A DNA stretch of 6,366 bases from Paraglaciecola arctica. GTDB lineage: Bacteria > Pseudomonadota > Gammaproteobacteria > Enterobacterales > Alteromonadaceae. The notes beneath the pieces are model-generated. The model was given only the letters and a program-made list of their open reading frames with translations, was not told the origin of the DNA and did not search any database. Positions 1 through 5,891 of the stretch are shown here, piece by piece. The position numbers were made by a program, and so were the translations under genes. Location of the stretch: positions 1-6,366 of the forward strand of contig QIJM01000279.1 in the NCBI GenBank assembly GCA_003232445.1, given 5' to 3'. The stretch's first letter is position 1, and each line of letters opens with the position of its first letter.

Positions 1-280
1 TTTTTAAATGTTTAAGCGCATGATCCACTTCGCTGATCACACCGCCTAATTCAGCCGTCCAAGACTCCATATCACAACGACCAAGATCCTGCTGTATCGC
101 CACAAAAATCTTATCTTGCTGTTCAACAAGCATTTTCTTGATTTGTTTGAGCTGTTTAATACGCCAAGCGAGCGCTTTAGTTTTACCTGAAGCAAAAGTG
201 TTTTTTATTAATTGTATCTTGGGCGCTATATCAGCGATTGATTGTGGCTTAACATTATTGGGTAGAGATGCTGCTTGCAT
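1..280 (-). CDS. Aldehyde dehydrogenase, class 3-like (N-terminal part, runs off left edge)
   Basis: The 93 visible residues match the N-terminal region of NAD(P)-dependent aldehyde dehydrogenases of the ALDH3 / coniferyl-aldehyde dehydrogenase type, which oxidise aldehydes to carboxylic acids in the cytoplasm. The signature is an opening helix 'FASGKTKALAWRIKQLKQ' (about residues 30-47), followed by a helix ending in 'AIQQDLGR' and then 'ESWTAELGGVISEVDHALKHL' before the edge. This is the usual order: R..QL..L, L..DL.K, E...E...V..E...A..HL. The catalytic Cys and the NAD-binding Rossmann region lie outside the window, so activity and substrate cannot be judged. The ATG at 278-280 is preceded by AGGT about 6 nt upstream, a modest ribosome binding site. 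The gene lies 165 nt downstream of a receiver-domain gene on the same strand and is probably transcribed separately. The family call is firm; the exact subfamily is not. Confidence 0.85.
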   Translation of the reverse strand, partial: MQAASLPNNVKPQSIADIAPKIQLIKNTFASGKTKALAWRIKQLKQIKKMLVEQQDKIFVAIQQDLGRCDMESWTAELGGVISEVDHALKHLK

Positions 281-445
281 GGGATACCTGTGACTATTTT
301 ATGCTTATATTGATATCCTACCCCATAAAATGCGATGAGGATCACCCATGCGCTGAGTTTGTATTACAAAAAGTGTATCGCTAGGCTTTATTAGGCAATT
401 CAATCACTTTAAATTGGCTGTTTTCGTCACCTTTAACCAACAGCT
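281..445. other. Intergenic gap between the aldehyde dehydrogenase and receiver genes
   Basis: No gene or clear promoter could be assigned here. It contains a 13-bp palindrome TTTGTATTACAAA at 358-370, about 80 nt upstream of the aldehyde dehydrogenase start, which could be an operator but is also expected by chance in a window this size. A 19-codon open frame with a TTG start (381-440, minus) has protein-like composition but no convincing ribosome binding site. No terminator hairpin with a T-run was seen after the receiver gene. Confidence 0.4.
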
Positions 446-814
446 TTACTTAAATCCTAAACGATGTAACAAAGAAACTAAGCTGGTAGGTGTGACAGGT
501 TTGACTAAAAAGCCTTCAGCACCATCTGCGATTGCTTGGCGAATATTATTATCTGAACTATTGGCAGAACACATCACCACTTTACTATTTGGGCTTTTAG
601 TACTGAGATGTTTGAGTAACTCCAAACCATTCATCGAAGGTAGATTGATATCTAATAGAATCAAATCAAAAACCACATATTGGACTTTTTCTAATGCCAC
701 TTCAGCACTATCAGCAGTTTCGACAAATTCGTAGCCCATACGTTTAAGCACCAAGCTAGAAAAAGTTCGTATGGCTTCTACGTCGTCGATAATCAGTATG
801 TTGGTATGCTTCAA
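446..814 (-). CDS. Stand-alone CheY-like response regulator (receiver domain only)
   Basis: This 122-residue protein consists only of a receiver (REC) domain, with no DNA-binding or enzymatic output domain. It should be a cytoplasmic phospho-signalling protein that acts through protein contacts, or as a phosphorelay intermediate. All the key residues are visible: the acidic pair D10-D11 in 'LIIDD', the phospho-acceptor D55 in 'LILLDINLPSMNG', S83 in 'VVMCSA' (the Thr/Ser switch position) and K105 in 'FLVKPV'. The start is TTG at 812-814, the only plausible start because an in-frame TAA lies two codons upstream. The Shine-Dalgarno match is poor, which suggests weak translation. No histidine kinase, flagellar or chemotaxis gene lies nearby, so its partner is unknown. 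It follows the terminator of purA and therefore probably has its own promoter in 815-907, although no convincing -35/-10 pair was found. Confidence 0.9.
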   Translation of the reverse strand: MKHTNILIIDDVEAIRTFSSLVLKRMGYEFVETADSAEVALEKVQYVVFDLILLDINLPSMNGLELLKHLSTKSPNSKVVMCSANSSDNNIRQAIADGAEGFLVKPVTPTSLVSLLHRLGFK

Positions 815-907
815 TCTTTATGGCTCGCAGTTCACTGTAGCGTTCTAAATATGAGAAATAACTTTTAGCATAAAAATCAAACTAAACATACCCCATTAAT
901 TCACCTC

Positions 908-930
908 AAAAAATGCTGCAAATTGCAGCC
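908..930 (-). terminator. Rho-independent terminator downstream of purA
   Basis: On the minus strand the palindrome GCTGCAATTTGCAGC (915-929) can fold as a 5-6 bp GC-rich stem with a small loop. It is followed directly by ATTTTTT (908-914). It lies about 50 nt after the purA stop codon and before the receiver gene, so it should end the yjeT-purA transcript. The stem is short, so termination may be partial. Confidence 0.65.
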
Positions 931-981
931 TTCATTTATACCAATCCATCCTAACAATTAGCCACTCATCGCCTTGAAGCT

Positions 982-2280
982 TTAAACCTCGAAGGGGTGT
1001 CTTAACACTATTGTTTCATTTCTATCAGGGCCCGTTGAAATAATGTCGATTGGCACACCTGTTAATTCTTCAATACGCTTAACATAATTTTTAGCCGCTT
1101 GGGGTAAGTCAGCATATTCAGTCACGCCAAAAGAATTTTCACTCCAACCGGGCATGCTTTCATATACAGGTGTAATCAAGTCATAGCCGTCAGCTGCCAT
1201 AGGTGGCACATCTTGAATATTACCTTGCGCGTCTTTGTAACCGATACAGATACTTAAACTTTCTAAACCATCAAGTACGTCTAACTTAGTTAAACAAAAA
1301 CCGGTAATAGAATTGATTTGTACCGCGCGTTTCATGGCAACAGCATCAAACCAACCAGTACGACGTTTACGGCCGGTTGTGGCACCAAATTCATGACCTT
1401 TTACACCAAGATGCTGACCCACTTCACAGTCTAATTCTGTTGGGAAAGGCCCTGAGCCAACACGTGTGGTATAAGCTTTAACGATACCTAATACATAATC
1501 CAGGTTAAGTGGGCCAAAACCAGCACCTGTGGCAACACCGCCTACTGTGGTATTAGATGACGTCACATAAGGGTAAGTGCCGTGGTCAATATCAAGCAAT
1601 GTGCCTTGTGCGCCTTCAAACATAATGGCATCGCCACGCAAGCGCGCTTTGTCCAATACGTCTGTAACATCCACTACCATAGCTTTTAAAATATCAGCCA
1701 CTGCTAGTGCATCAGCTAGTACTTTTTCATAACTGACTGGCTCAACTTTATAGTAGTTGGTTAGCATAAAGTTATGGTATTCAAGGACTTCTTTTAATTT
1801 AACCGCAAAGTCTTCAGGATTAAACAAGTCACCTACGCGTAAACCACGGCGTGATACTTTATCTTCATAAGCTGGACCAATACCACGACCAGTAGTACCT
1901 ATGGCTTTATTGCCTCGGGCTTTTTCACGAGCCAAGTCTAGTTCTACGTGATATGGCAAAATAAGCGGACAAGCTTCGCTGATAACCAAGCGTTCTTTAA
2001 CGGGTATACCGCGCGCTTCTAACATGGCCGTTTCTTCGAGCAACGCTTCAGGGCTCAGCACTACGCCATTGCCAATAACACAGGTTACGTTTTCACGTAA
2101 AATCCCGGAAGGAATAAGATGCAATACGGTTTTTTCACCGTCGATGACAAGTGTGTGACCGGCGTTGTGGCCACCTTGATAACGCACTACATAAGTTGCT
2201 TGATCTGTGAGCAAATCAACAACCTTACCTTTACCTTCGTCACCCCATTGGGTGCCAAGTACAACAACATTTTTAGCCAT
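982..2280 (-). CDS. purA: Adenylosuccinate synthetase
   Basis: PurA catalyses the GTP-dependent joining of IMP and aspartate to adenylosuccinate, the first committed step from IMP to AMP, in the cytoplasm as a homodimer. The protein is 432 residues, the same length as E. coli PurA. Visible landmarks are the glycine-rich P-loop 'GTQWGDEGKGK' (residues 9-19) with catalytic D14, the 'GGHNAGHT' loop with catalytic H42, the IMP-binding 'TTGRGIGPAYEDK' segment, 'GATTGRKRRTGWFD', and the guanine-specificity motif 'TKLD'. The frame is open upstream to a TTG at 2322, which would add 14 residues, but homologues begin at 'MAKNVVVLGTQ'. I therefore place the start at the ATG at 2278-2280; a predicted promoter at 2313-2341 also sits inside the longer version. 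No good Shine-Dalgarno precedes either start. yjeT lies upstream on the same strand, the order known from E. coli. There is no sign of damage. Confidence 0.98.
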   Translation of the reverse strand: MAKNVVVLGTQWGDEGKGKVVDLLTDQATYVVRYQGGHNAGHTLVIDGEKTVLHLIPSGILRENVTCVIGNGVVLSPEALLEETAMLEARGIPVKERLVISEACPLILPYHVELDLAREKARGNKAIGTTGRGIGPAYEDKVSRRGLRVGDLFNPEDFAVKLKEVLEYHNFMLTNYYKVEPVSYEKVLADALAVADILKAMVVDVTDVLDKARLRGDAIMFEGAQGTLLDIDHGTYPYVTSSNTTVGGVATGAGFGPLNLDYVLGIVKAYTTRVGSGPFPTELDCEVGQHLGVKGHEFGATTGRKRRTGWFDAVAMKRAVQINSITGFCLTKLDVLDGLESLSICIGYKDAQGNIQDVPPMAADGYDLITPVYESMPGWSENSFGVTEYADLPQAAKNYVKRIEELTGVPIDIISTGPDRNETIVLRHPFEV

Positions 2281-2312
2281 GAATAAGACGGGAGTCATAA
2301 AATTAGGCGGGG

Positions 2313-2341
2313 ATTCTAACAAAAAACAATCTGCATCTAAA
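2313..2341 (-). promoter_or_regulatory. Candidate sigma-70 promoter for purA
   Basis: Reading the minus strand, a -35-like TTTAGA (2336-2341, 4 of 6 consensus bases) is separated by 17 bp from a -10-like TAGAAT (2313-2318, 5 of 6). Transcription would begin near 2306, leaving a leader of about 25 nt before the purA ATG. This would allow purA expression independent of yjeT. It is a pattern match only; no PurR-type palindrome was recognised nearby. Confidence 0.45.
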
Positions 2342-2400
2342 TAGCAAAATCGCGCAGCTTATAATCAATTGTATAACTGCTAATAAAGACACATCTGAGA

Positions 2401-2586
2401 TTAAAGCAAGTAAATCAAACTGACCACGCCAATAGTCACCAAGACACCTCCCATAGTGCGTAATTGATTAACAGGTTGTTGTGATATTTGTTGCAAAAAA
2501 TGTTGCCATTTTTTCGCAAACAACATAGGACCAATGCCCTCAATAATAAGCACTAAAGCTAGGGCAATAAGTATAGTGTGAGTCAA
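2401..2586 (-). CDS. yjeT: Small inner-membrane protein, YjeT/DUF2065 family
   Basis: This is a 61-residue protein with two hydrophobic segments, about residues 4-24 (ILIALALVLIIEGIGPMLF) and 44-61 (MGGVLVTIGVVSLIYLL). They are joined by a short polar stretch 'AKKWQHFLQQISQQPVNQLR'. This layout, the 'E-G-x-G-P-M-L-F' motif and the 'R-x-M-G-G' motif are those of the DUF2065 (YjeT) family. Its biochemical function is unknown; in E. coli it lies between hflC and purA. Here purA follows after 120 nt, but the gene upstream is not hflC. The start is TTG at 2584-2586, supported by GAGAGGG seven nt upstream; no ATG is available near the N-terminus. It is probably co-transcribed at least partly with purA, as no terminator separates them. 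Confidence 0.9.
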   Translation of the reverse strand: MTHTILIALALVLIIEGIGPMLFAKKWQHFLQQISQQPVNQLRTMGGVLVTIGVVSLIYLL

Positions 2587-2593
2587 GGGTATA

Positions 2594-2600
2594 CCCTCTC
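2594..2600 (-). promoter_or_regulatory. Ribosome binding site fixing the TTG start of yjeT
   Basis: On the minus strand GAGAGGG lies seven nt before TTG at 2586-2584. This strong Shine-Dalgarno sequence is the main reason for accepting the non-ATG start of the 61-residue membrane protein. Confidence 0.65.
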
Positions 2601-2617
2601 AAAAGAAATATCTGTAA

Positions 2618-2654
2618 ACACCTTAACGTGTTTTTGGTTTAGGGTAAAAGGTGT
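2618..2654. repeat. 7-bp inverted repeat in the divergent intergenic region
   Basis: ACACCTT (2618-2624) and AAGGTGT (2648-2654) form a perfect inverted repeat with a 23-bp spacer. It lies between yjeT (minus) and the PEP-CTERM gene (plus). It could be a pair of operator half-sites or a weak stem in the yjeT leader. Neither role is shown, and chance occurrence is possible. Confidence 0.35.
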
Positions 2655-2723
2655 CAGAAAAATTTACAGTTCAAGAGCTTCAATGTAACTAGATATTTAC
2701 AAGCGATTGAATTTTATATTACT

Positions 2724-2729
2724 TATAAT
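2724..2729 (+). promoter_or_regulatory. Candidate -10 box for the PEP-CTERM gene
   Basis: A perfect TATAAT lies 53 nt upstream of the plus-strand start at 2783, giving a leader of roughly 45-50 nt. No good -35 hexamer is found 16-18 bp upstream (TTTACA at 2695-2700 is 23 bp away), so the promoter may need an activator or may be spurious in this AT-rich stretch. Confidence 0.35.
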
Positions 2730-2782
2730 TTTGGTGCTAATTTTGCTTAACCCCACTTGAACCAATAAAATAGGAAATAAGT

Positions 2783-3580
2783 ATGCGAAACATGAAGAAC
2801 AATATATTAAAACTCGCCAGTTTACTGGTTGTAATTTTTGCTACAAATAACGTGCACGCTACAATCATAAATGGAACCGGTGACATTACGCCAGATGTGA
2901 TTTTTGGTTCTGGTAATGCCAATGGCTCTTGGTCGGGCGAAAACATAAACGGTATAGAAGTTGGACTTCGCGGTAAGCTTCGATATAACCTAGCGGGTAA
3001 TCCAGAAAACACCTTTAACTACGATGGTGATAAAACCTATACCTTTGACCCAAATTTAAGCGATGCTCCAACAAACCGTTCGATTTTTAATTTTGAATTC
3101 GCGGTTAACGTTGATTCTAGTGGCAGTACCGGTTTTTCCTTAGATGATTTCACTTACTTATTTGAGTTTGATATCGACCCAACAGCCGGTACAAACTTTG
3201 TATCTTTCGATATCATTGCGTTTATAACTAACAATTCAATTGGCACAAATGCCACTGCGAATGGTGCAGGGATAGAAGATCCTGGTAACTATGCCAGTCT
3301 GTTAAGTAATAATAATGTTGCGCAAAACTCTCAAAATCGCGGTTTTGGATATACAGGGGGGCTTGATCCTCAACTGAATGGCATGTTTACGTACAATCTA
3401 TCTGTACTAGATTTGAATGGTGGGATCCTTGCTTCAAGTTCTATTGATATAATAGTGGGAGATGTACCGGTTGATGTATCAGCACCTAGTGTTTTATCTT
3501 TAATGCTAACTGGCTTAATGGTATGTGGTTTTACTGGATGGCGCAGACAAAAAGGACAGTATCATTTGATTTGGCGGTGA
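2783..3580 (+). CDS. Secreted PEP-CTERM-type protein, function unknown
   Basis: This is a 265-residue exported protein with an N-terminal signal peptide: Lys-containing start, hydrophobic core 'LASLLVVIFA', likely cleavage after 'VHA' at residue 26. The C-terminus is a PEP-CTERM-like sorting signal: 'VSAPS' at 232-236 (Ala-Pro-Ser in place of Pro-Glu-Pro), a hydrophobic span at about 237-251 and a basic cluster 'WRRQK' at 253-257. PEP-CTERM proteins are processed by an exosortase and usually end up in the exopolysaccharide or envelope layer; none is encoded here. The central part ('GIEVGLRGKLRYN', 'TFNYDGDKTYTF', 'NNVAQNS', 'GGLDPQLNGMFTYNL') resembles a recurrent PEP-CTERM family I recall, with no assigned function. 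The tail runs eight residues past the basic cluster, longer than usual, and the stop codon is inside a terminator-like hairpin. AGGA seven nt before ATG at 2783 supports this start over the Met three codons later. It is the only plus-strand gene in the window. Confidence 0.85.
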   Translation: MRNMKNNILKLASLLVVIFATNNVHATIINGTGDITPDVIFGSGNANGSWSGENINGIEVGLRGKLRYNLAGNPENTFNYDGDKTYTFDPNLSDAPTNRSIFNFEFAVNVDSSGSTGFSLDDFTYLFEFDIDPTAGTNFVSFDIIAFITNNSIGTNATANGAGIEDPGNYASLLSNNNVAQNSQNRGFGYTGGLDPQLNGMFTYNLSVLDLNGGILASSSIDIIVGDVPVDVSAPSVLSLMLTGLMVCGFTGWRRQKGQYHLIWR

Positions 3581-3597
3581 AGTTGTCATCGCCAAAT
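3569..3597 (+). terminator. Hairpin overlapping the stop codon of the PEP-CTERM gene
   Basis: ATTTGGCGGTGA (3569-3580) pairs with TCATCGCCAAAT (3586-3597) to form a 12-bp stem with one G-T pair and a 5-nt loop. The left arm contains the gene's TGA stop (3578-3580). Only a loose T-rich stretch follows on the plus strand and none on the minus strand. It may be a weak terminator or 3'-end stabiliser for the plus-strand gene, placed between convergent genes. Confidence 0.55.
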
Positions 3598-3616
3598 TAA
3601 TTTGCTTATTCTGAGT

Positions 3617-4308
3617 TTACTCTTCAACACCTTGAGGATTAAATTTATAACCTACTCCCCAAACAGTCTGCACTATTTGCGGTGACGTGGCATCTTTTTC
3701 AATTTTAGCGCGCAACCTATTAATGTGAGAATTCACTGTATGCTCATATCCACTATGATGGTAACCCCACACTGATGCCAACAATTGACTGCGACTAAAA
3801 ACTTGATTGGGATGGCTAGCTAAATGATGGAGTAATTCAAATTCTGTGGCTGCTTGAAAAACTACTTGGTGATTCTTTTGGTTGATATGCAATGCACCAA
3901 TCACTAGAGATCCATTATCCTCTAAAACATGAGTATTGTTGGCGACCTGTAATACATGCACTTTACGTAATTGTGATCGCACTCTAGCCTGTAACTCACG
4001 CACGCTAAACGGTTTAGTCATATAGTCATCTGCACCTAACTCTAATCCTAGCACCCTGTCTGTCTCTGAGCTTTTTGCAGTAAGCATGATTATCGCTTGA
4101 GATTGTTTTTTCTCTCGCACTTGACGACAAATGTCTAAACCACTTACTCTCGGCAACATGACATCTAAAATGAGTAACGAATAATCATTATCCAAAGCCA
4201 GCTGCAATGCTTTATCACCCTGCTCTTGTACCGTGGTTACCACAAATTAACTCGAATCAGCTCGGCTATATCACGGTCATCTTCGACCAATAAAACACTG
4301 TCAGACAT
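3617..4308 (-). pseudogene. OmpR/PhoB-family response regulator, frameshifted near codon 22
   Basis: This was a transcription-activating response regulator (receiver plus winged-helix DNA-binding domain), but its frame is broken. From the ATG at 4306-4308 the first frame gives 'MSDSVLLVEDDRDIAELIRVNLW' and stops at 4237-4239. It carries the acidic pair (E9-D10-D11) and helix 1. The rest follows in another frame from about 4243: phospho-acceptor Asp in 'LLILDVMLPRVSGLD', Thr in 'IIMLTA', Lys in 'TKPF', then a winged helix with 'TEFELL', 'SRSQLLASVWG', 'VNSHINRLRAKIE' and 'QTVWGVGYKF'. Against PhoB (from memory) about five residues are missing at the junction, where two nt stand in place of 15, i.e. 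a loss of about 13 nt. About six residues are also missing before 'ATEFELL'. A GTG at 4243 could yield a 208-residue product, but without the Mg-binding acidic pocket it should not be phosphorylated normally. AGGA precedes the ATG by 9 nt. No histidine kinase lies in the window. Confidence 0.85.
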
Positions 4309-4329
4309 GTCATTTATTCCTATGTAGTG

Positions 4330-4371
4330 AAAAAAACAAAAACGCTCAATAAATAATGAATTGAGCGTTTT
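4330..4371 (-). terminator. Strong rho-independent terminator of the spondin operon
   Basis: A perfect 12-bp stem is formed by 4339-4350 (AAAACGCTCAAT on the plus strand) and 4360-4371 (ATTGAGCGTTTT), with a 9-nt loop. On the minus strand it is followed by a long T-run (TTTTT, one G, TTTTTTT). It lies 43 nt after the stop codon of the lipoprotein gene and ends 21 nt before the response-regulator ATG. The stem could act for either strand, but the T-tract and gene order favour the minus strand. Confidence 0.9.
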
Positions 4372-4414
4372 AGAGTTCACGCTTACTATATTAAAAACTG
4401 ACTATAGTTAAAAC

Positions 4415-5170
4415 TTACTCAATACGCGTGACCATAATGCGCATTGCCGGATTATCAAACTTATGTTGTACTGTTAAGACAGAATTGGTTAATCCGTCAT
4501 CTCCAGTTACCACACCTGGATGCATAGAAACAAAACCCGTGTCAGTTCTAGTGGCATTAAAACCCTCGCCGCCATCAGCAGGACCAGGCATAGTACCTGC
4601 AGCTTCAGAATTGACTTCAGTACCCGCATCATACACATTAGCTGTAGCTGTCCAGCTATCACCCACAGCAAGAGTACTTAAGTCTAATGCATCTAGACCG
4701 CTAAAGGCGTCATTTGTATTCACCAGCATAGTCGTAACAGATAATTTAGCATCAGTCACATCTTGAATGGTTACGCTAATGGTCTCGCTACCACCGGGGC
4801 CAATTACACCTGCGCCTGAAGCAGATGCCATACCAAGCGCTAACAATCCAGCTGTCATTGCCCCTTCAGCCATTTGCTCTAAGGCAACTGAAGGCACCTC
4901 GCCGACTGAAAACAAATGTCCATCAGCATGTAAAACAACGGCAGCTGGAGACAAAGGTTGAGAATTAGTTAAGTTAGTGAGAGTCACTTCATAACTCACA
5001 TCAACTGGCGTAGGTACTGGCGCTGGCACTTCAACTTCAACTATGACTTCTACTTCTACTTCCCTTATCACTTCAACTTCAACTTCGTCGTCGATACAAG
5101 CACTTAATAGAACAGGTAAACCCACTAACAGAGCGAGGCGCATTTTGTTTAATTTTAAACGTTTAATCAT
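4415..5170 (-). CDS. Spondin-domain lipoprotein with Val-Glu repeat spacer
   Basis: This 251-residue protein is predicted to be a lipoprotein: positively charged start, hydrophobic core and lipobox L22-S23-A24-C25. The residue after the lipidated Cys is Ile, not Asp, so outer-membrane placement is expected by the E. coli Lol rule. Residues 29-48 form a Glu-Val repeat (EVEVEVIR, EVEVEVIV, EVEV), then a Pro-rich hinge 'PAPVPTPV' and a spondin_N-type domain from about residue 60. Shared family motifs are 'TLTNLTNSQPLSPA', 'LFSVGE', 'MAEGAM', 'NTNDAFSGLDAL' (151-162), 'YDAGTEVNSE' (180-189), 'SMHPG' and a closing 'NPAMRIMVTRI'. Spondin domains mediate extracellular attachment in animals; the bacterial role is not established. 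It starts 10 nt after the paralogous upstream gene stops, with AAGGAG seven nt before ATG overlapping that stop codon, so the two are co-translated from one mRNA. A strong terminator follows. Confidence 0.88.
   Translation of the reverse strand: MIKRLKLNKMRLALLVGLPVLLSACIDDEVEVEVIREVEVEVIVEVEVPAPVPTPVDVSYEVTLTNLTNSQPLSPAAVVLHADGHLFSVGEVPSVALEQMAEGAMTAGLLALGMASASGAGVIGPGGSETISVTIQDVTDAKLSVTTMLVNTNDAFSGLDALDLSTLAVGDSWTATANVYDAGTEVNSEAAGTMPGPADGGEGFNATRTDTGFVSMHPGVVTGDDGLTNSVLTVQHKFDNPAMRIMVTRIE
5027..5086 (-). repeat. Internal repeat coding for the Glu-Val spacer of the lipoprotein
   Basis: Two and a half copies of a 24-nt unit encode EVEVEVIR, EVEVEVIV and EVEV (residues 29-48), each built of GAAGTN dipeptide codons. 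Copies differ mainly at the third codon position of valine (GTT in the first and third, GTA in the second), so they are related but have diverged. The spacer sits between the lipid anchor and the spondin domain. Confidence 0.8.
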
Positions 5171-5180
5171 GACAGTCTCC

Positions 5181-5891
5181 TTAGTTAACGGTAACTGTGA
5201 CTTTAGCTACCGGGTTTAACCAGCGATGGATAGAATTAGTCACGTCACTTGTGCCGCCAGCTGCATCATCGTCACCAATATTACCTGGGTGAATATGTAC
5301 ATTTGCATTACCACTAACAGCAGTCACACCGCTACCGCCTGCACTTACCGTCGTTAAGAAAGGTGGAACTGGGAAACCCGGTGTACCAGATGCACCACCG
5401 CCAACTAATTCATCGTTGGCTTCTGTGCCAGCATCGTAAGCATCCAGATAGACGATATAAATGCCTGCTTCTGTCGGAATGGTCCAGTTATCTAAACCAA
5501 TAAAGCCATCGTTTGTGGGTAAAATCATCGCGACAACAGACAACACAGTATTGCCATCAGCGGTCATAAATGAACCTGAAACTGATTCCGTTGGCCCTAG
5601 AGGCCCTGCGGTAGGTTCTGCTAATACATCTGCACTGATAGAAGTAGCGATAGCTGTGAGTCCGGCTAAACTTCCGCCTTCGGCCATTTCTTGGATTTCT
5701 GGGCTCGCTTCTTCACCCACTTCAAATAGGCTGGTGTCGGGCGTATGCGCGACTGCAGCAATAGGCGTGAAGTGCATACCTTGGGTAAGATTCTGAATTT
5801 CGATTGTTAGATCTGCAGCAAAAGAATGGTGGCTTGCAAAAACCAATGTGCAAGCGGTGCAAATTTTAGTAAATTTGTTAAGTTTGTTCAT
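5181..5891 (-). CDS. Secreted spondin-domain protein
   Basis: This 236-residue protein has a cleavable signal peptide (hydrophobic stretch at about 10-20, predicted cleavage after 'SFA' at residue 25) and a single spondin_N-type domain filling the mature part. Family landmarks are 'IEIQNLTQGMHFTPIAAVAH' (30-49), 'LFEVGEEAS', 'IQEMAEGG', 'ILPTNDGFIGLDNW' (123-136), 'YDAGTEANDE' (152-161), 'VHIHPGNIGDDD' (198-209) and the end 'SIHRWLNPVAKVTVTV'. The conserved acidic residues and 'HIHPG' suggest a metal or ligand site, as inferred for spondin domains. Without a lipobox it should be periplasmic or extracellular, unlike its lipoprotein paralogue 10 nt downstream. The ATG at 5889-5891 is the only start in frame (TAA lies four codons upstream), yet the nearest Shine-Dalgarno (GAGGAA) is an unusually long 12-14 nt away across an A/T-only stretch. 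The function is unknown beyond an expected surface or adhesive role. Confidence 0.9.
   Translation of the reverse strand: MNKLNKFTKICTACTLVFASHHSFAADLTIEIQNLTQGMHFTPIAAVAHTPDTSLFEVGEEASPEIQEMAEGGSLAGLTAIATSISADVLAEPTAGPLGPTESVSGSFMTADGNTVLSVVAMILPTNDGFIGLDNWTIPTEAGIYIVYLDAYDAGTEANDELVGGGASGTPGFPVPPFLTTVSAGGSGVTAVSGNANVHIHPGNIGDDDAAGGTSDVTNSIHRWLNPVAKVTVTVN

Noticed and set aside
358..370. Palindrome TTTGTATTACAAA upstream of the aldehyde dehydrogenase gene
   Set aside because: Six-base arms are expected about once or twice by chance in a window of this size, and no matching regulator gene is adjacent.
381..440. Short minus-strand open frame (19 codons, TTG start) with protein-like sequence 'VKGDENSQFKVIELPNKA'
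   Set aside because: No clear ribosome binding site and no recognised family; at this length it cannot be told from chance or from a remnant of a lost gene.
414..734. Plus-strand open frame of 106 codons opposite the CheY-like gene
   Set aside because: It overlaps the receiver gene, whose motifs are unmistakable, and its translation has no recognisable domain.
2281..2322. 14-codon N-terminal extension of purA from a TTG start
   Set aside because: PurA homologues begin at the inner ATG, the resulting length of 432 matches E. coli, and a likely promoter overlaps the extension.
2355..2385. Imperfect AT-rich palindrome around CAATTG between yjeT and purA
   Set aside because: The arms are offset by one base and it does not resemble a known purine-regulator site.
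2737..3012. Minus-strand open frame of 91 codons covering the start of the PEP-CTERM gene
   Set aside because: Shadow of the plus-strand gene; the plus-strand product has a signal peptide, ribosome site and sorting motif.
4428..4961. Two plus-strand open frames opposite the spondin lipoprotein gene
   Set aside because: They are antisense shadows; low-complexity Ser/Pro/Ala composition reflects the codons of the real gene on the other strand.
5461..5796. Plus-strand open frame of 111 codons opposite the secreted spondin gene
   Set aside because: Antisense to a gene with a clear signal peptide and family motifs; no ribosome site or domain of its own.
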